From Xanthobacteraceae bacterium (GTDB lineage: Bacteria > Pseudomonadota > Alphaproteobacteria > Rhizobiales > Xanthobacteraceae): DNA of 16,855 nucleotides. The stretch spans positions 1 through 16,855 of the forward strand of contig JASHWN010000007.1 of assembly GCA_030044035.1 (NCBI GenBank). Direction: 5' to 3'. A program made the position numbers and the translations under genes. The notes beneath the pieces are model-generated. The model ran no database searches. It worked only from the letters and a program-made list of their open reading frames with translations, and was not told where the DNA came from. Below, piece after piece: positions 1 to 7,422 of this stretch; position 1 is the first letter of the stretch, and every line of letters begins with the position of its first letter.

Positions 1-867
1 CCGCAAAACTTCCGGCCGCTGCTCGAGCCAGCGCGCCACTTCAAGCCCGGAGCGATAATGTCGTTCGAGCCGCACCGAAAGCGTACGCAGGCCGCGCAAT
101 CCGAGATAGACGTCGTCGGGACCTTCGCACAAGCCGGTGTGGCGCACGGTGTTCTTCAACGCCGTGACGGTCGCGGCGTTGGCCGAGACCGTGCCGAGCA
201 TGACGTCGGAATGGCCGCCGATATATTTGGTGCCGGCCTGGATCGCCAGATCAACGCCATGTTCGAGCGGGCGGAAATAGAGCGGCGTCGCCCAGGTATT
301 GTCCATCAGCACCAGCGCGCCCTTGTCGTGGGCGGCGCCGGCGATGGCCGGTACGTCCTGCATCTCGAAGCTGAGCGAGCCCGGCGCTTCCACAAAAACC
401 GCGCGGGTATTGTCGCGAAACGCGTTGACGATCGCGGCGCCGGCGAGCGGATCGTAATAGCTGGTGGCGACGCCGAACCGGCTCAAAATCTGCTCGCAGA
501 AATTCCGCGTCGGCCCATAGGCGCTGTCGGTCACCAGCAGGTGGTCGCCGGCGCGCAGCACTGACAGCAGCGCGGTGGAGATAGCTGCCAGCCCCGAGGG
601 CAACAGCGCCACGCCGGCGCATTGCGGCCCCTCCAGCTCGGCGAGCGCGTTCTCGAGTGCTTCCGTGGTCGGGGTGCCGCGCCGGCCGTATTGGTAGCGG
701 GCGCGGTGCGCGACAAAATCCTCGGCGCTGGGATAGAGCACGGTCGAGGCGTGATAGACCGGCGGATTGACGAAGCCGTGGTAGGACCGCGGATCGCGCC
801 CGGCGGTGACCAGGCTGGTATCCGGCCGGCGCCGCGGCCGGGGCCTTATCTCGCTGCTGTCGTTCAT
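1..867 (-). CDS. metC: Cystathionine beta-lyase, PLP-dependent (partial, 3' end beyond the left edge)
   Basis: This is the N-terminal 289 residues of a Cys/Met-metabolism PLP enzyme, read on the minus strand from the ATG at 867 with no stop before base 1. Visible family motifs are YGRRGTPT (about residues 60-67), MDNTWATPL (188-196, with the aspartate that contacts the PLP ring nitrogen) and TKYIGGHSD (213-221), whose lysine 214 should be the Schiff-base residue. The family is usually near 390-400 residues, so roughly 100 are outside the window. The enzyme cleaves cystathionine to homocysteine, pyruvate and ammonia in cytoplasmic methionine synthesis. The call of beta-lyase over the related gamma-lyase or gamma-synthase rests on overall resemblance to alphaproteobacterial MetC. 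It is divergent from the aap operon across a 140-base spacer. Confidence 0.88.
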   Translation of the reverse strand, partial: MNDSSEIRPRPRRRPDTSLVTAGRDPRSYHGFVNPPVYHASTVLYPSAEDFVAHRARYQYGRRGTPTTEALENALAELEGPQCAGVALLPSGLAAISTALLSVLRAGDHLLVTDSAYGPTRNFCEQILSRFGVATSYYDPLAGAAIVNAFRDNTRAVFVEAPGSLSFEMQDVPAIAGAAHDKGALVLMDNTWATPLYFRPLEHGVDLAIQAGTKYIGGHSDVMLGTVSANAATVTALKNTVRHTGLCEGPDDVYLGLRGLRTLSVRLERHYRSGLEVARWLEQRPEVLR

Positions 868-888
868 GCCGGCCCTCGCCCGTCTGCG

Positions 889-908
889 GCGCGGCGTTTG
901 CGCCGCGC
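889..908. repeat. GC-rich perfect inverted repeat in the metC leader
   Basis: GCGCGGCG (889-896) and CGCCGCGC (901-908) form a perfect 8-bp stem around a TTTG loop. The repeat lies 21 bases upstream of the metC start codon and downstream of the candidate metC promoter, so it would be in the 5' leader of that mRNA. It could be an RNA hairpin or a protein site. No T-tract follows on the metC strand, so it is not a normal terminator. Confidence 0.6.
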
Positions 909-914
909 AATTGC

Positions 915-943
915 ATTACCCCGAGATCGAATGCCGCCGTCAA
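915..943 (-). promoter_or_regulatory. Candidate sigma-70-type promoter for metC
   Basis: On the minus strand TTGACG (938-943) and GGTAAT (915-920) are separated by 17 bases. The -35 box matches five of six consensus bases and the -10 box four of six. The position, about 50 bases upstream of the metC ATG, is sensible. It is a motif match only. Confidence 0.4.
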
Positions 944-947
944 CCCC

Positions 948-976
948 TTGACCTTGTTGTGCCGCCGTTCTCAGAT
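948..976 (+). promoter_or_regulatory. Candidate promoter for the aap operon
   Basis: TTGACC (948-953) is followed after 17 bases by TCAGAT (971-976). The -35 box is good and the -10 box poor (three of six). It lies about 30 bases upstream of the aapJ ATG. If correct, its -35 box sits almost back to back with that of the metC candidate. Confidence 0.25.
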
Positions 977-1007
977 GGCGTTGCGGCTTCTCCAGAAAGG
1001 TCCGGTC

Positions 1008-2024
1008 ATGAAACGTATAGCGACGGCACTCTCGCTTGCCCTCCTGCTTGCGTTTTCCGCGCAGGTTGCAAGGGCGCAAACGCTGCAGACGGTCAAGCAG
1101 CGCGGCCAATTGATCTGCGGCGCCAACGGCACGCTGGGCGGCTTCGGCCTGCCCGATCCGCAGGGCAATTGGACCGGCTTCGACGTCGATTTCTGCCGCG
1201 CCATCGCCGCGGCGATCTTCAACGATCCGAGCAAGGTCAAATTCGTGCCGCTGACAGCGGGCAACCGCTTCACTGCGCTGCAATCGGGCGAGGTCGACGT
1301 GCTCTCCCGCAACACCACCTGGACCATGTCGCGCGACACCACGCTTGGGCTCGATTTCGCTGCGGTGACGTTCTACGACGGCCAAGGCTTCATGGTGCAC
1401 AAGTCGCTCAAGGTCAGCTCGGCGCTCGAGCTCAACGGCGCTTCGGTCTGCGTGCAGCAGGGCACCACCACCGAGCTCAACCTCGCCGACTATTTCCGTT
1501 CCCATCAGATGGCGCTCAAGACGGTGACGTTCGCCACCGCCGACGAGGCGACCAAAGCCTACGATTCCGGGCGCTGCGATTCGTACACCACCGACTCCTC
1601 ACAGCTCTACAGCGAGCGGCTGCGGCTCACCAATCCGGACGACAACATCGTGCTGCCCGAAATCATTTCGAAGGAGCCGCTCGGTCCGGCGGTGCGCCAG
1701 GGTGACGACAGCTGGGAAGATCTGGTGCGCTGGACCCATCACGCCATGCTCGATGCCGAGGAACTGGGCGTCACCAAGAGCAACGTCGACGAGCAGCTGA
1801 AGTCAGCCAATCCGGAAACCCGGCGGCTGCTCGGCGTCGAGGGCCAGTTCGGCCAGTCGATCGGGCTGACCAACGACTGGGCCTATCGCATCGTCAAATA
1901 CATCGGCAATTACGGCGAGAGCTTTGACCGCAACGTCGGGCAGGGCTCGCCGCTGAAGATCGTGCGCGGACTCAACGCGCTGTGGACCAAAGGCGGCCTG
2001 CAATACGGGCTGCCGGTACGTTGA
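1008..2024 (+). CDS. aapJ: General L-amino-acid ABC transporter, periplasmic binding protein (AapJ-type)
   Basis: This 338-residue protein begins with a Sec signal peptide: MKR, a hydrophobic run and a probable cleavage after ARA near residue 23. It continues as a family-3 solute-binding protein. Typical stretches are GFDVDFCRAIAAAIF, LQSGEVDVLSRNTTWT and CVQQGTTTELNLADYF. It should bind amino acids in the periplasm and deliver them to the AapQ/AapM permease. The ATG at 1008 was chosen because AGAAAGG (994-1000) lies seven bases upstream and the signal peptide starts there. An in-frame ATG farther upstream would add 20 residues that do not fit a signal peptide. It is the first gene of an aapJQMP operon and matches the usual AapJ length of about 340. 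Confidence 0.93.
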   Translation: MKRIATALSLALLLAFSAQVARAQTLQTVKQRGQLICGANGTLGGFGLPDPQGNWTGFDVDFCRAIAAAIFNDPSKVKFVPLTAGNRFTALQSGEVDVLSRNTTWTMSRDTTLGLDFAAVTFYDGQGFMVHKSLKVSSALELNGASVCVQQGTTTELNLADYFRSHQMALKTVTFATADEATKAYDSGRCDSYTTDSSQLYSERLRLTNPDDNIVLPEIISKEPLGPAVRQGDDSWEDLVRWTHHAMLDAEELGVTKSNVDEQLKSANPETRRLLGVEGQFGQSIGLTNDWAYRIVKYIGNYGESFDRNVGQGSPLKIVRGLNALWTKGGLQYGLPVR

Positions 2025-2079
2025 GCGGAACGCCGGTGCGCGCCCGGCTTCCGGCCCTGGCCGCTCCGCGCCTCGTCCT

Positions 2080-3249
2080 ATGAACGGCGCGATCAAGTCG
2101 GCACGCTACAGCGCCCAGGCCTGGCGCATCGGTCTTCAGGTACTGCTGGCCGTCATCGTCGGCGGCCTCATCTATGGCGCCTTCATCAACGCCGCGGACA
2201 ATCTGGAGCGGGCCCATATCGCGTCCGGCTTCGGCTTCTGGAACAATTCGGCCGGCTTCGACATCAGCCAGACGCTCATTCCCTATTCGGCCAACACTTC
2301 GACGTTCGGCCAAGCGTTCTGGGTTGGGTTGCTCAATACGCTGCTCGTCGCCGCTCTCGGCGTGGTCCTGGCGACGATATTGGGCTTCGCTATCGGTATC
2401 GCCCGGCTGTCGCGCAATTGGCTGGTGGCGCGGCTCGCCGGCTTCTATGTCGAATTGATCCGCAACATCCCGCTGCTTCTCCAGCTTCTGTTCTGGTACA
2501 ACGCGGTGCTGAAAGCGCTGCCGGAATTGCGCGGCAGCATTGTGTTGCCGACCGGCGGCTTTCTCAACAATCGTGGCCTGTTCTTGCCCCGGCCGGTGTT
2601 CGCGCCGGGTTTTGCCGCGGTCGGCGCCGCGCTGTTGGTCGGCATCGCCGCAGCGATCGTGCTGCATATTTGGGCGCGGCGCCGTCGCGAGCGCACCGGC
2701 GCGCCGACCCCGGTCGGCTGGTGGATCGCGGTTTTGATCGTCGGCCTGCCGCTCGCTGCCTTGACGCTCGCCGGCTTTCCGGTCGCGTTCGAATTGCCGC
2801 AGATGAGCCGGTTCAACGTCATCGGCGGGCTCGAAATTCTTCCCGAATTCGCGGCGCTGCTTCTGGCACTATCGATCTATACGGCAGCATTCATCGCCGA
2901 GGTGGTGCGCGCCGGCATTTTGGCGGTGCCGTCGGGCCAGACCGAGGCGGCGCAGGCGCTCGGTCTGCGCTCGGGTACGACCTTGCGGTTGATCGTGGTG
3001 CCGCAGGCCATGCGGGCGATCGTGCCGCCGCTGACCAACCAATATCTTAATCTCACCAAGAACTCGTCGCTCGCGGTCGCCATCGGCTATCCGGATCTGG
3101 TGCAGGTCTTTGCCGGCTCGGTGCTCAACATTACCGGACAGGCCGTCGAGGTGATCGCCATCACCATGGCGGTGTACCTGACGATCAGCCTTGTTACGTC
3201 GCTTTTGATGAACCTGTACGGGCGGATGACCGCCATCGCGGAGCGCTGA
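2080..3249 (+). CDS. aapQ: General L-amino-acid ABC transporter permease (AapQ-type)
   Basis: This 389-residue inner-membrane protein has about eight hydrophobic segments. The C-terminal permease core carries the loop that docks on the ATPase: [11 protein letters not shown], starting near residue 289, followed by [11 protein letters not shown]. AapQ proteins are longer than simple HisMQ permeases because of an extended N-terminal half, and this length fits. It should pair with AapM to form the membrane channel. The gene starts 55 bases after aapJ and ends two bases before aapM. No clear Shine-Dalgarno precedes the ATG at 2080. Order and neighbours separate it from AapM. Confidence 0.92.
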   Translation: MNGAIKSARYSAQAWRIGLQVLLAVIVGGLIYGAFINAADNLERAHIASGFGFWNNSAGFDISQTLIPYSANTSTFGQAFWVGLLNTLLVAALGVVLATILGFAIGIARLSRNWLVARLAGFYVELIRNIPLLLQLLFWYNAVLKALPELRGSIVLPTGGFLNNRGLFLPRPVFAPGFAAVGAALLVGIAAAIVLHIWARRRRERTGAPTPVGWWIAVLIVGLPLAALTLAGFPVAFELPQMSRFNVIGGLEILPEFAALLLALSIYTAAFIAEVVRAGILAVPSGQTEAAQALGLRSGTTLRLIVVPQAMRAIVPPLTNQYLNLTKNSSLAVAIGYPDLVQVFAGSVLNITGQAVEVIAITMAVYLTISLVTSLLMNLYGRMTAIAER

Positions 3250-3251
3250 CC

Positions 3252-4406
3252 ATGGCGGCGATGGCCGATACGCCCGTGCTTTATGTGCGCACCGCGCCGG
3301 CCGAGCAGCTGCCGCCGCCAATCGCGAGCACCGGCTTTATCGGCTGGCTGCGCGCCAATATGTTTTCGTCGGCTGGCAATACGATCCTCACGCTTGCTTT
3401 CGCGGCGCTGATTTTCTGGGCCGTGCCGCCGCTCGTGCGTTTTCTTTTCATCGACGCGGTGTGGTCGGGCCCCAATCGCGAGGTCTGTCTCGCTTCTCCA
3501 GCGCATCCGGAGCCGGGCGCCTGCTGGGCCTTCGTGCGGGTCTGGCTCTCCTATTTCATCTACGGCTTTTATCCGATCGCGGAACGCTGGCGCGTCGACG
3601 TGTTCTTTGCCGCTTTGGCGCTCGGCATCGGCTGGCTCGGCTGGTTGTCGGCGCCCCGCCGCGACCTCGGTGCCCTCTATTTCTTTGTTATCCTGCCGGT
3701 TCTTTCGTTCATCCTGCTCTACGGCTTTCCGGCGCTCGGCCTTGCCGCGGTGCCGACCAATCTGTGGGGCGGCGTGCTGGTGACCATCGTGGTGGCGACC
3801 GTCGGCATCGTCGCCTCGTTGCCGATTGGCATCCTGCTGGCGCTTGGCCGGCGCTCCGAGCTGCCGGCCGTGCGCTGGTTCGCCATTGGCTTCATCGAAT
3901 TCGTCCGCGGCGTGCCGCTGATCACGGTGCTGTTCATGGCGAGCGTGATGCTGCCGCTGTTCGTGCCGCAGCAGCTCGAGCCCGACAAGCTGTTGCGCGC
4001 GCTGATCGGCGTCGCCATGTTCGCGTCCGCCTACATGGCGGAGGTGGTGCGCGGCGGCCTTGCCGCGGTGCCGCGCGGCCAATACGAGGCGGCCCGCGCG
4101 CTGGCGCTGACCTATTGGCGCATGATGGGCCTCGTCGTCCTGCCCCAGGCGTTGCGCGTCACCTTGCCAAACATCGTCAACATCTTCATCGCCTTGTTCA
4201 AGGATACGACGCTGGTCTTCGTCGTCGGCATTTTCGATTTTCTGCGCGCCATCGAGGCGGCGCGCGGCGATCCGAGATGGGCGACGCCGGTGACCGCCAC
4301 CACCGGCTACGCCTTCGCCGCACTGTTCTATTTTATCTTCTGCTACGGCATGGCACGTTACGCGCGCAGCGTCGAAGTGCGATTGTCGCGCAGCGACCGG
4401 CGCTGA
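3252..4406 (+). CDS. aapM: General L-amino-acid ABC transporter permease (AapM-type)
   Basis: This 384-residue second permease subunit has multiple hydrophobic segments. Its ATPase-contacting loop, [12 protein letters not shown] (EAA motif near residue 279), is followed by [11 protein letters not shown]. It should form the membrane heterodimer with AapQ. Only two bases separate its ATG from the aapQ stop, suggesting coupled translation. A second in-frame ATG at 3261 would shorten the product by three residues and cannot be excluded. The gene ends 14 bases before the ATPase gene. Confidence 0.92.
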   Translation: MAAMADTPVLYVRTAPAEQLPPPIASTGFIGWLRANMFSSAGNTILTLAFAALIFWAVPPLVRFLFIDAVWSGPNREVCLASPAHPEPGACWAFVRVWLSYFIYGFYPIAERWRVDVFFAALALGIGWLGWLSAPRRDLGALYFFVILPVLSFILLYGFPALGLAAVPTNLWGGVLVTIVVATVGIVASLPIGILLALGRRSELPAVRWFAIGFIEFVRGVPLITVLFMASVMLPLFVPQQLEPDKLLRALIGVAMFASAYMAEVVRGGLAAVPRGQYEAARALALTYWRMMGLVVLPQALRVTLPNIVNIFIALFKDTTLVFVVGIFDFLRAIEAARGDPRWATPVTATTGYAFAALFYFIFCYGMARYARSVEVRLSRSDRR

Positions 4407-4420
4407 GGATTTCCGGAAAA

Positions 4421-5200
4421 ATGGCGATGCAAAAGCCGCAAGACTTTTCTGCAGGGACTTCACCCGCGGAAACCGCGGTGCAAATCGTCGGCCTGCAAAA
4501 ATGGTACGGCGAGTTTCACGTGCTGCGCGACATCAACCTCGCCGTGGCGCGCGGCGAACGCATCGTCATTTGCGGTCCGTCCGGCGGCGGCAAGTCGACG
4601 TTGTTGCGCTGCGTCAACCGGCTGGAAGACTGGCAGCGGGGCAGGGTGGTGGTCGACGGCATCGAGCTGACCGACGACCCCAAGCAGATCCTGGCGGTGC
4701 GCCGCAATGTCGGCATGGTGTTTCAGCAATTCAATCTGTTTCCGCATCTGACGGTTCTGGAAAACTGCACGCTGGCGCCGATCTGGGTGCGCCGCATGCC
4801 GAAAAAGCAGGCCGAAGAGCTGGCGATGCGGTTTCTGGCGCGGGTGAAAATCCCCGAGCAGGCCCAAAAATATCCGGCACGGCTGTCGGGCGGCCAGCAG
4901 CAGCGCGTGGCGATCGCGCGCGCACTGTGCATGAACCCGAACATCATGCTGTTCGATGAGCCGACCTCGGCGCTCGATCCCGAGATGGTGAAAGAGGTGC
5001 TCGACACCATGGTGGAGCTCGCCGCCGACGGCATCACCATGCTCGTGGTCACCCACGAAATGGGCTTTGCCCGCCAAGTCGCCGACCGCATGATTTTCAT
5101 GGCCGACGGCCAGATCGTCGAGATCAACGCGCCGAAGCAATTTTTTGAATCGCCGCAGCATGAGCGCACCCGGCTGTTCCTGCAGCAGGTGCTGCATTAA
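4421..5200 (+). CDS. aapP: General L-amino-acid ABC transporter ATP-binding protein (AapP-type)
   Basis: This 259-residue cytoplasmic ATPase energises the Aap importer. Visible motifs in order are Walker [10 protein letters not shown] (52-60), Q-loop region [14 protein letters not shown] signature LSGGQ (155-159), Walker [12 protein letters not shown] with D179 and E180, and the switch histidine in VTHEMGFA (H212). The ATG at 4421 was chosen because it follows the aapM stop by 14 bases, with GAGGA overlapping that stop. An alternative ATG at 4427 would remove two residues. The reading frame stays open far upstream through aapM, but that part overlaps the real permease in another frame. Polar-amino-acid ATPases of this family are usually 240-260 residues. 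It is the last gene of the operon. Confidence 0.95.
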   Translation: MAMQKPQDFSAGTSPAETAVQIVGLQKWYGEFHVLRDINLAVARGERIVICGPSGGGKSTLLRCVNRLEDWQRGRVVVDGIELTDDPKQILAVRRNVGMVFQQFNLFPHLTVLENCTLAPIWVRRMPKKQAEELAMRFLARVKIPEQAQKYPARLSGGQQQRVAIARALCMNPNIMLFDEPTSALDPEMVKEVLDTMVELAADGITMLVVTHEMGFARQVADRMIFMADGQIVEINAPKQFFESPQHERTRLFLQQVLH

Positions 5201-5339
5201 GCGTTGGACGCGTAATTCGGATGCCCGCTCGAGAGCTAATATTGCAGGACACCTTGCGCGGCTTTCGATTATCAACTTGCGGTGGATGAAGACAACATCG
5301 TAAGGTGGAGTTTAATGTCAGTCGTGTCGTGGGGATTCG

Positions 5340-6251
5340 ATGTCCGCACGCGGCGAGATAATCGGACAGTGGACGGCGCTTGCGCTGTTTTTTGTTTTGC
5401 TTGCCTATGGCGGTTGGTCGCGACCAACGGCGGCGCAGACGGCTCTACCGCCTCAACCAACCCAAGTGACTTGCTGTGCCGCTACTCCATCACCCTTGTG
5501 GGGCTGGTGGCCAGGCATCGCGACTCTTTTAGCAGCGACGCTAGGCGCCTCGGTCGCTGCATGGGTTGCGCACGGGGTAGCGAATAAGTACACCGCGCGC
5601 GTCAAGCGAGTTGAAGCGACCTTACAATTCAGCAAGCAGTTCCATGAGCTTATCCAACTGCAGCGAGCACTAAATGGAAAGTACGAGGAAGTCTTAGCAA
5701 AATGCAATAAAGCGTTGGCGACAAAATCGGAGGCAGAAAAAACGGAAGCGGAGAGAACGGAAGCAGGCATACAATCAGATGTGATCGAAAAGATCGCGAA
5801 GGGAGATGCGAAAGCTTGGTGGTGGCAGTTTTTCGATTTGTTGCTGTACGAATTTGACTTCTGGCAACAAGGCTACGTACGTGAAGAGCGTTTTATTGAA
5901 TGGATGGTCTGGCGATGGCATGATTCGCATCCACGAACCGACGTAAATGAACCACGATGGGAAACCTGTGGCATGGATTATATTGAAGGTTGGGACCGCT
6001 GGCGGAGTCATCCTGCTCACGGAGGCCGTTTGCTAGAACTGCTTGATAGGATACATAAGGCCAAGCACCCGAACAAAGTTCCGGATATCGTTGACGAGTA
6101 TCGTGGAATTACAGCAGCGGGTGATTATCAAGGCCCTGTAAGCCTGAGTGCAGATATAAAAAGGGACCGAATCAAACTCAAGAATGGCGACTACACTGAA
6201 CTTGCGACCGGGAGAAAGTTTTCCGTAAATGACAACCAAATTTCAAATTGA
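5340..6251 (+). CDS. Unrecognised membrane protein, AT-richer than its surroundings
   Basis: I do not recognise this 303-residue protein. Residues 10-27 form a hydrophobic segment that could be a signal peptide (possible cleavage near TAAQ, 30-33) or a membrane anchor. Residues 57-79 form a second transmembrane helix. The rest is soluble and charged: a helical, coiled-coil-prone part (about 85-150) with a short imperfect repeat KTEAE/RTEAG, then a tryptophan-rich stretch (158-195, WWWQFFDLLLYEFDFW, then FIEWMVWRWHD), and a basic C-terminus. The layout of one or two helices followed by an FDLL.EFDFW-like helix vaguely recalls DUF4760 proteins, but this is not secure. The one line counted, 5701-5760, is 48% GC, against 80% for 4021-4080. 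ATA and TTA codons also appear. Both suggest recent transfer. GGGGA (5331-5335) precedes the ATG closely. Confidence 0.75.
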   Translation: MSARGEIIGQWTALALFFVLLAYGGWSRPTAAQTALPPQPTQVTCCAATPSPLWGWWPGIATLLAATLGASVAAWVAHGVANKYTARVKRVEATLQFSKQFHELIQLQRALNGKYEEVLAKCNKALATKSEAEKTEAERTEAGIQSDVIEKIAKGDAKAWWWQFFDLLLYEFDFWQQGYVREERFIEWMVWRWHDSHPRTDVNEPRWETCGMDYIEGWDRWRSHPAHGGRLLELLDRIHKAKHPNKVPDIVDEYRGITAAGDYQGPVSLSADIKRDRIKLKNGDYTELATGRKFSVNDNQISN

Positions 6252-6297
6252 TCTCCAAAACGGCGAAAAGCCCCATTTTTTTCGGAATCTATCGAAC

Positions 6298-6313
6298 ATT
6301 ACAAAGCTGTAAT
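6298..6313. promoter_or_regulatory. Perfect inverted repeat, candidate operator upstream of the LTXXQ gene
   Basis: ATTACA (6298-6303) and TGTAAT (6308-6313) are exact inverted half-sites with a four-base spacer, AAGC. The half-sites sit one helical turn apart (10-base centre to centre), as expected for a dimeric regulator. The element is AT-rich, so a terminator role is unlikely. It lies about 32 bases upstream of the candidate -35 box of the downstream gene, a position suitable for an activator. The spacing suits an OmpR-family response regulator, but the protein is not known. Confidence 0.5.
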
Positions 6314-6345
6314 CCGCAGCCGCGCGGACCTGACCAAACTTTAAC

Positions 6346-6374
6346 TTGAGTTGCGGCTCCGCCGCGCCTTTAGT
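6346..6374 (+). promoter_or_regulatory. Candidate promoter for the LTXXQ/Spy-like gene
   Basis: TTGAGT (6346-6351) and TTTAGT (6369-6374) are separated by 17 bases. Each matches four of six consensus bases. The -10 box is about 30 bases upstream of the start codon. This is a modest motif match only. Confidence 0.3.
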
Positions 6375-6404
6375 CCTCGCATAAGACAATGCTTGGAGGA
6401 GCAC

Positions 6405-7079
6405 ATGCTTAAGCCTGTTATCGCCGCGACGGCGCTCCTTGCCATCGCTGGCTCTTCGATCGTGTACGCGCAGCACAGTTTCGGCGAGCAAGGCGGCTTC
6501 GGCCATTCATGGGGCCCGCGCGCCGAGCAGCGGCACCGGCCGAGCGCCGAGGATATGGCGGCATTCACCGATGCGCGCATCGCTGCGCTCAAGGCCGGCC
6601 TCGAATTGACGCCCGACCAGGCCAAGAACTGGCCGCCGTTCGAGCAGGCGTTGCGCGATGCGGCGCAGCTTCGCATCCAGCGTATGCAGGCCCGGCAGGC
6701 CGCATTGCAGCAGCGCGAAAATGCCCAACCGCAACAAGGCCAAGCAGCGCCACAGCAGGGCCAAGCCCCCGCGAATCCGTTCGACCGGCTGGGACAGCGC
6801 GCCGATGGCCTAGCCAAGGCCAGCGCCGCGCTCAAGAAGGTCGCCGATACCGGCGCGCCGCTCTACCAGAGCCTGACCGACGCGCAGAAGGGGCGGTTTA
6901 CCCGGCTGGCGCACATGTTGCGGCCGCACTTCCGCCGCTTCGCCTTCAATGAGCGCGATGGCGGCGGCCGTCCAGGCGGCCACGGGTTCCGCCGCGACGG
7001 CGAGGGTTTTGGGCCGGGACATCATCGCTTCGGTCCGAACGGTCCGACCGGCGAGGGCGGTCCAGACTCGCAACTCTGA
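6405..7079 (+). CDS. Periplasmic LTXXQ-motif (Spy/CpxP-like) protein
   Basis: This 224-residue protein has a signal peptide at residues 1-22 (cleavage probably after VYA). The mature part is mostly helical and contains LTPDQ (68-72) and LTDAQ (157-161), the hallmark of the LTXXQ/Spy family. A Gln/Ala linker with a short repeat, QQGQAAPQQGQAP, lies near 110-122, and the C-terminal tail (about 185-220) is rich in Gly, His and Arg. Family members such as E. coli Spy and CpxP are ATP-independent periplasmic chaperones or envelope-stress modulators. A similar role here is inference, and the His-rich tail could bind metal. The start at 6405 is favoured by GGAGGAG (6395-6401) and by the signal peptide. 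The gene stands alone between the foreign-looking gene and a terminator. Confidence 0.85.
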   Translation: MLKPVIAATALLAIAGSSIVYAQHSFGEQGGFGHSWGPRAEQRHRPSAEDMAAFTDARIAALKAGLELTPDQAKNWPPFEQALRDAAQLRIQRMQARQAALQQRENAQPQQGQAAPQQGQAPANPFDRLGQRADGLAKASAALKKVADTGAPLYQSLTDAQKGRFTRLAHMLRPHFRRFAFNERDGGGRPGGHGFRRDGEGFGPGHHRFGPNGPTGEGGPDSQL

Positions 7080-7136
7080 TCATTCGATTCCCCCGGCGCC
7101 CGCTGAATTTTCGCCTCCCCGCAGCGGTCGCCAAAA

Positions 7137-7171
7137 CGGAAGCCGCAGGATTCTTTGTCCTGCGGCTTTCG
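7137..7171. terminator. Strong hairpin between convergent genes, probably a bidirectional terminator
   Basis: Bases 7137-7150 and 7158-7171 pair as a 14-bp stem with one G-U pair and a seven-base loop. The inner ten pairs, AGCCGCAGGA with TCCTGCGGCT, are perfect. On the minus strand the stem is followed by TTTT (complement of 7133-7136). On the plus strand only TTTC lies within the stem end. It sits 58 bases after the LTXXQ gene and 28 bases after the minus-strand secreted-protein gene, so it fits both. Confidence 0.8.
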
Positions 7172-7198
7172 CGTGGTGACCTCTTCTCGTTCTTATGA

Positions 7199-7405
7199 TC
7201 AGCGCCAACGGCAGTTCGGCCGGGGCTTGCAGAATTTGAGGTTCCCCGTTCGCCATCCCCCAAGCCGGTTGCAAGTGCCGGGTGGGCAATAGCCCGAATT
7301 GGGCCAAAACGTCCACGTCCGCGACGCCGACGCCGGCCCCGCTGTCTCGAGGATCGCCACAAGGCCGATCGCCGAAGCCGCAATAATCACGGGCAAGGTC
7401 TTCAT
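7199..7405 (-). CDS. Small secreted protein with four cysteines
   Basis: This 68-residue protein has no recognised family. It has a clear signal peptide: MKTLP, a hydrophobic core and a probable cleavage near ASA (about residue 28). The mature part is about 40 residues with aromatic and basic residues and four cysteines (CPPGTC, then KFC and NC) that could form two disulfides. The ATG at 7405 was preferred because GGAGA lies six bases upstream and it begins the signal peptide; an ATG seven codons upstream lacks both. It starts 17 bases after the DUF1501 stop on the same strand, so it is probably the last gene of that operon. The hairpin at 7137-7171 follows. A strong ribosome site and signal peptide support a real gene despite its length. 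Confidence 0.65.
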   Translation of the reverse strand: MKTLPVIIAASAIGLVAILETAGPASASRTWTFWPNSGYCPPGTCNRLGGWRTGNLKFCKPRPNCRWR

Positions 7406-7422
7406 TGTTTCTCCGTTATCGC

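Noticed and set aside
251..943. 230-codon minus-strand frame near the left edge
   Set aside because: The frame starting at 867 gives cystathionine beta-lyase motifs through to base 1; this other frame has none.
868..1007. SAM-type riboswitch upstream of metC
   Set aside because: Apart from the simple GC hairpin I could not match a riboswitch consensus or pseudoknot by eye.
3461..4420. Long upstream extension of the ATPase frame
   Set aside because: It overlaps aapM in another frame and its product is Arg/Ala-rich noise; AapP homology begins only after 4421.
3087..4463. 458-codon minus-strand open frame across the aapM gene
   Set aside because: It is exactly antisense to a convincing permease gene, its translation is rich in Arg, Gln, His and Asp with no domain pattern, and such frames are common opposite GC-rich genes.
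5201..5339. Terminator or attachment site after aapP
   Set aside because: Only a four-pair GCGT/ACGC hairpin without a T-tract is visible, and I found no direct repeats marking insertion of the AT-rich gene.
6261..6282. Possible terminator after the orphan gene: GGC-GAAAA-GCC followed by a T7 run
   Set aside because: The stem is only three pairs, too weak to call, although the T-run is suggestive.
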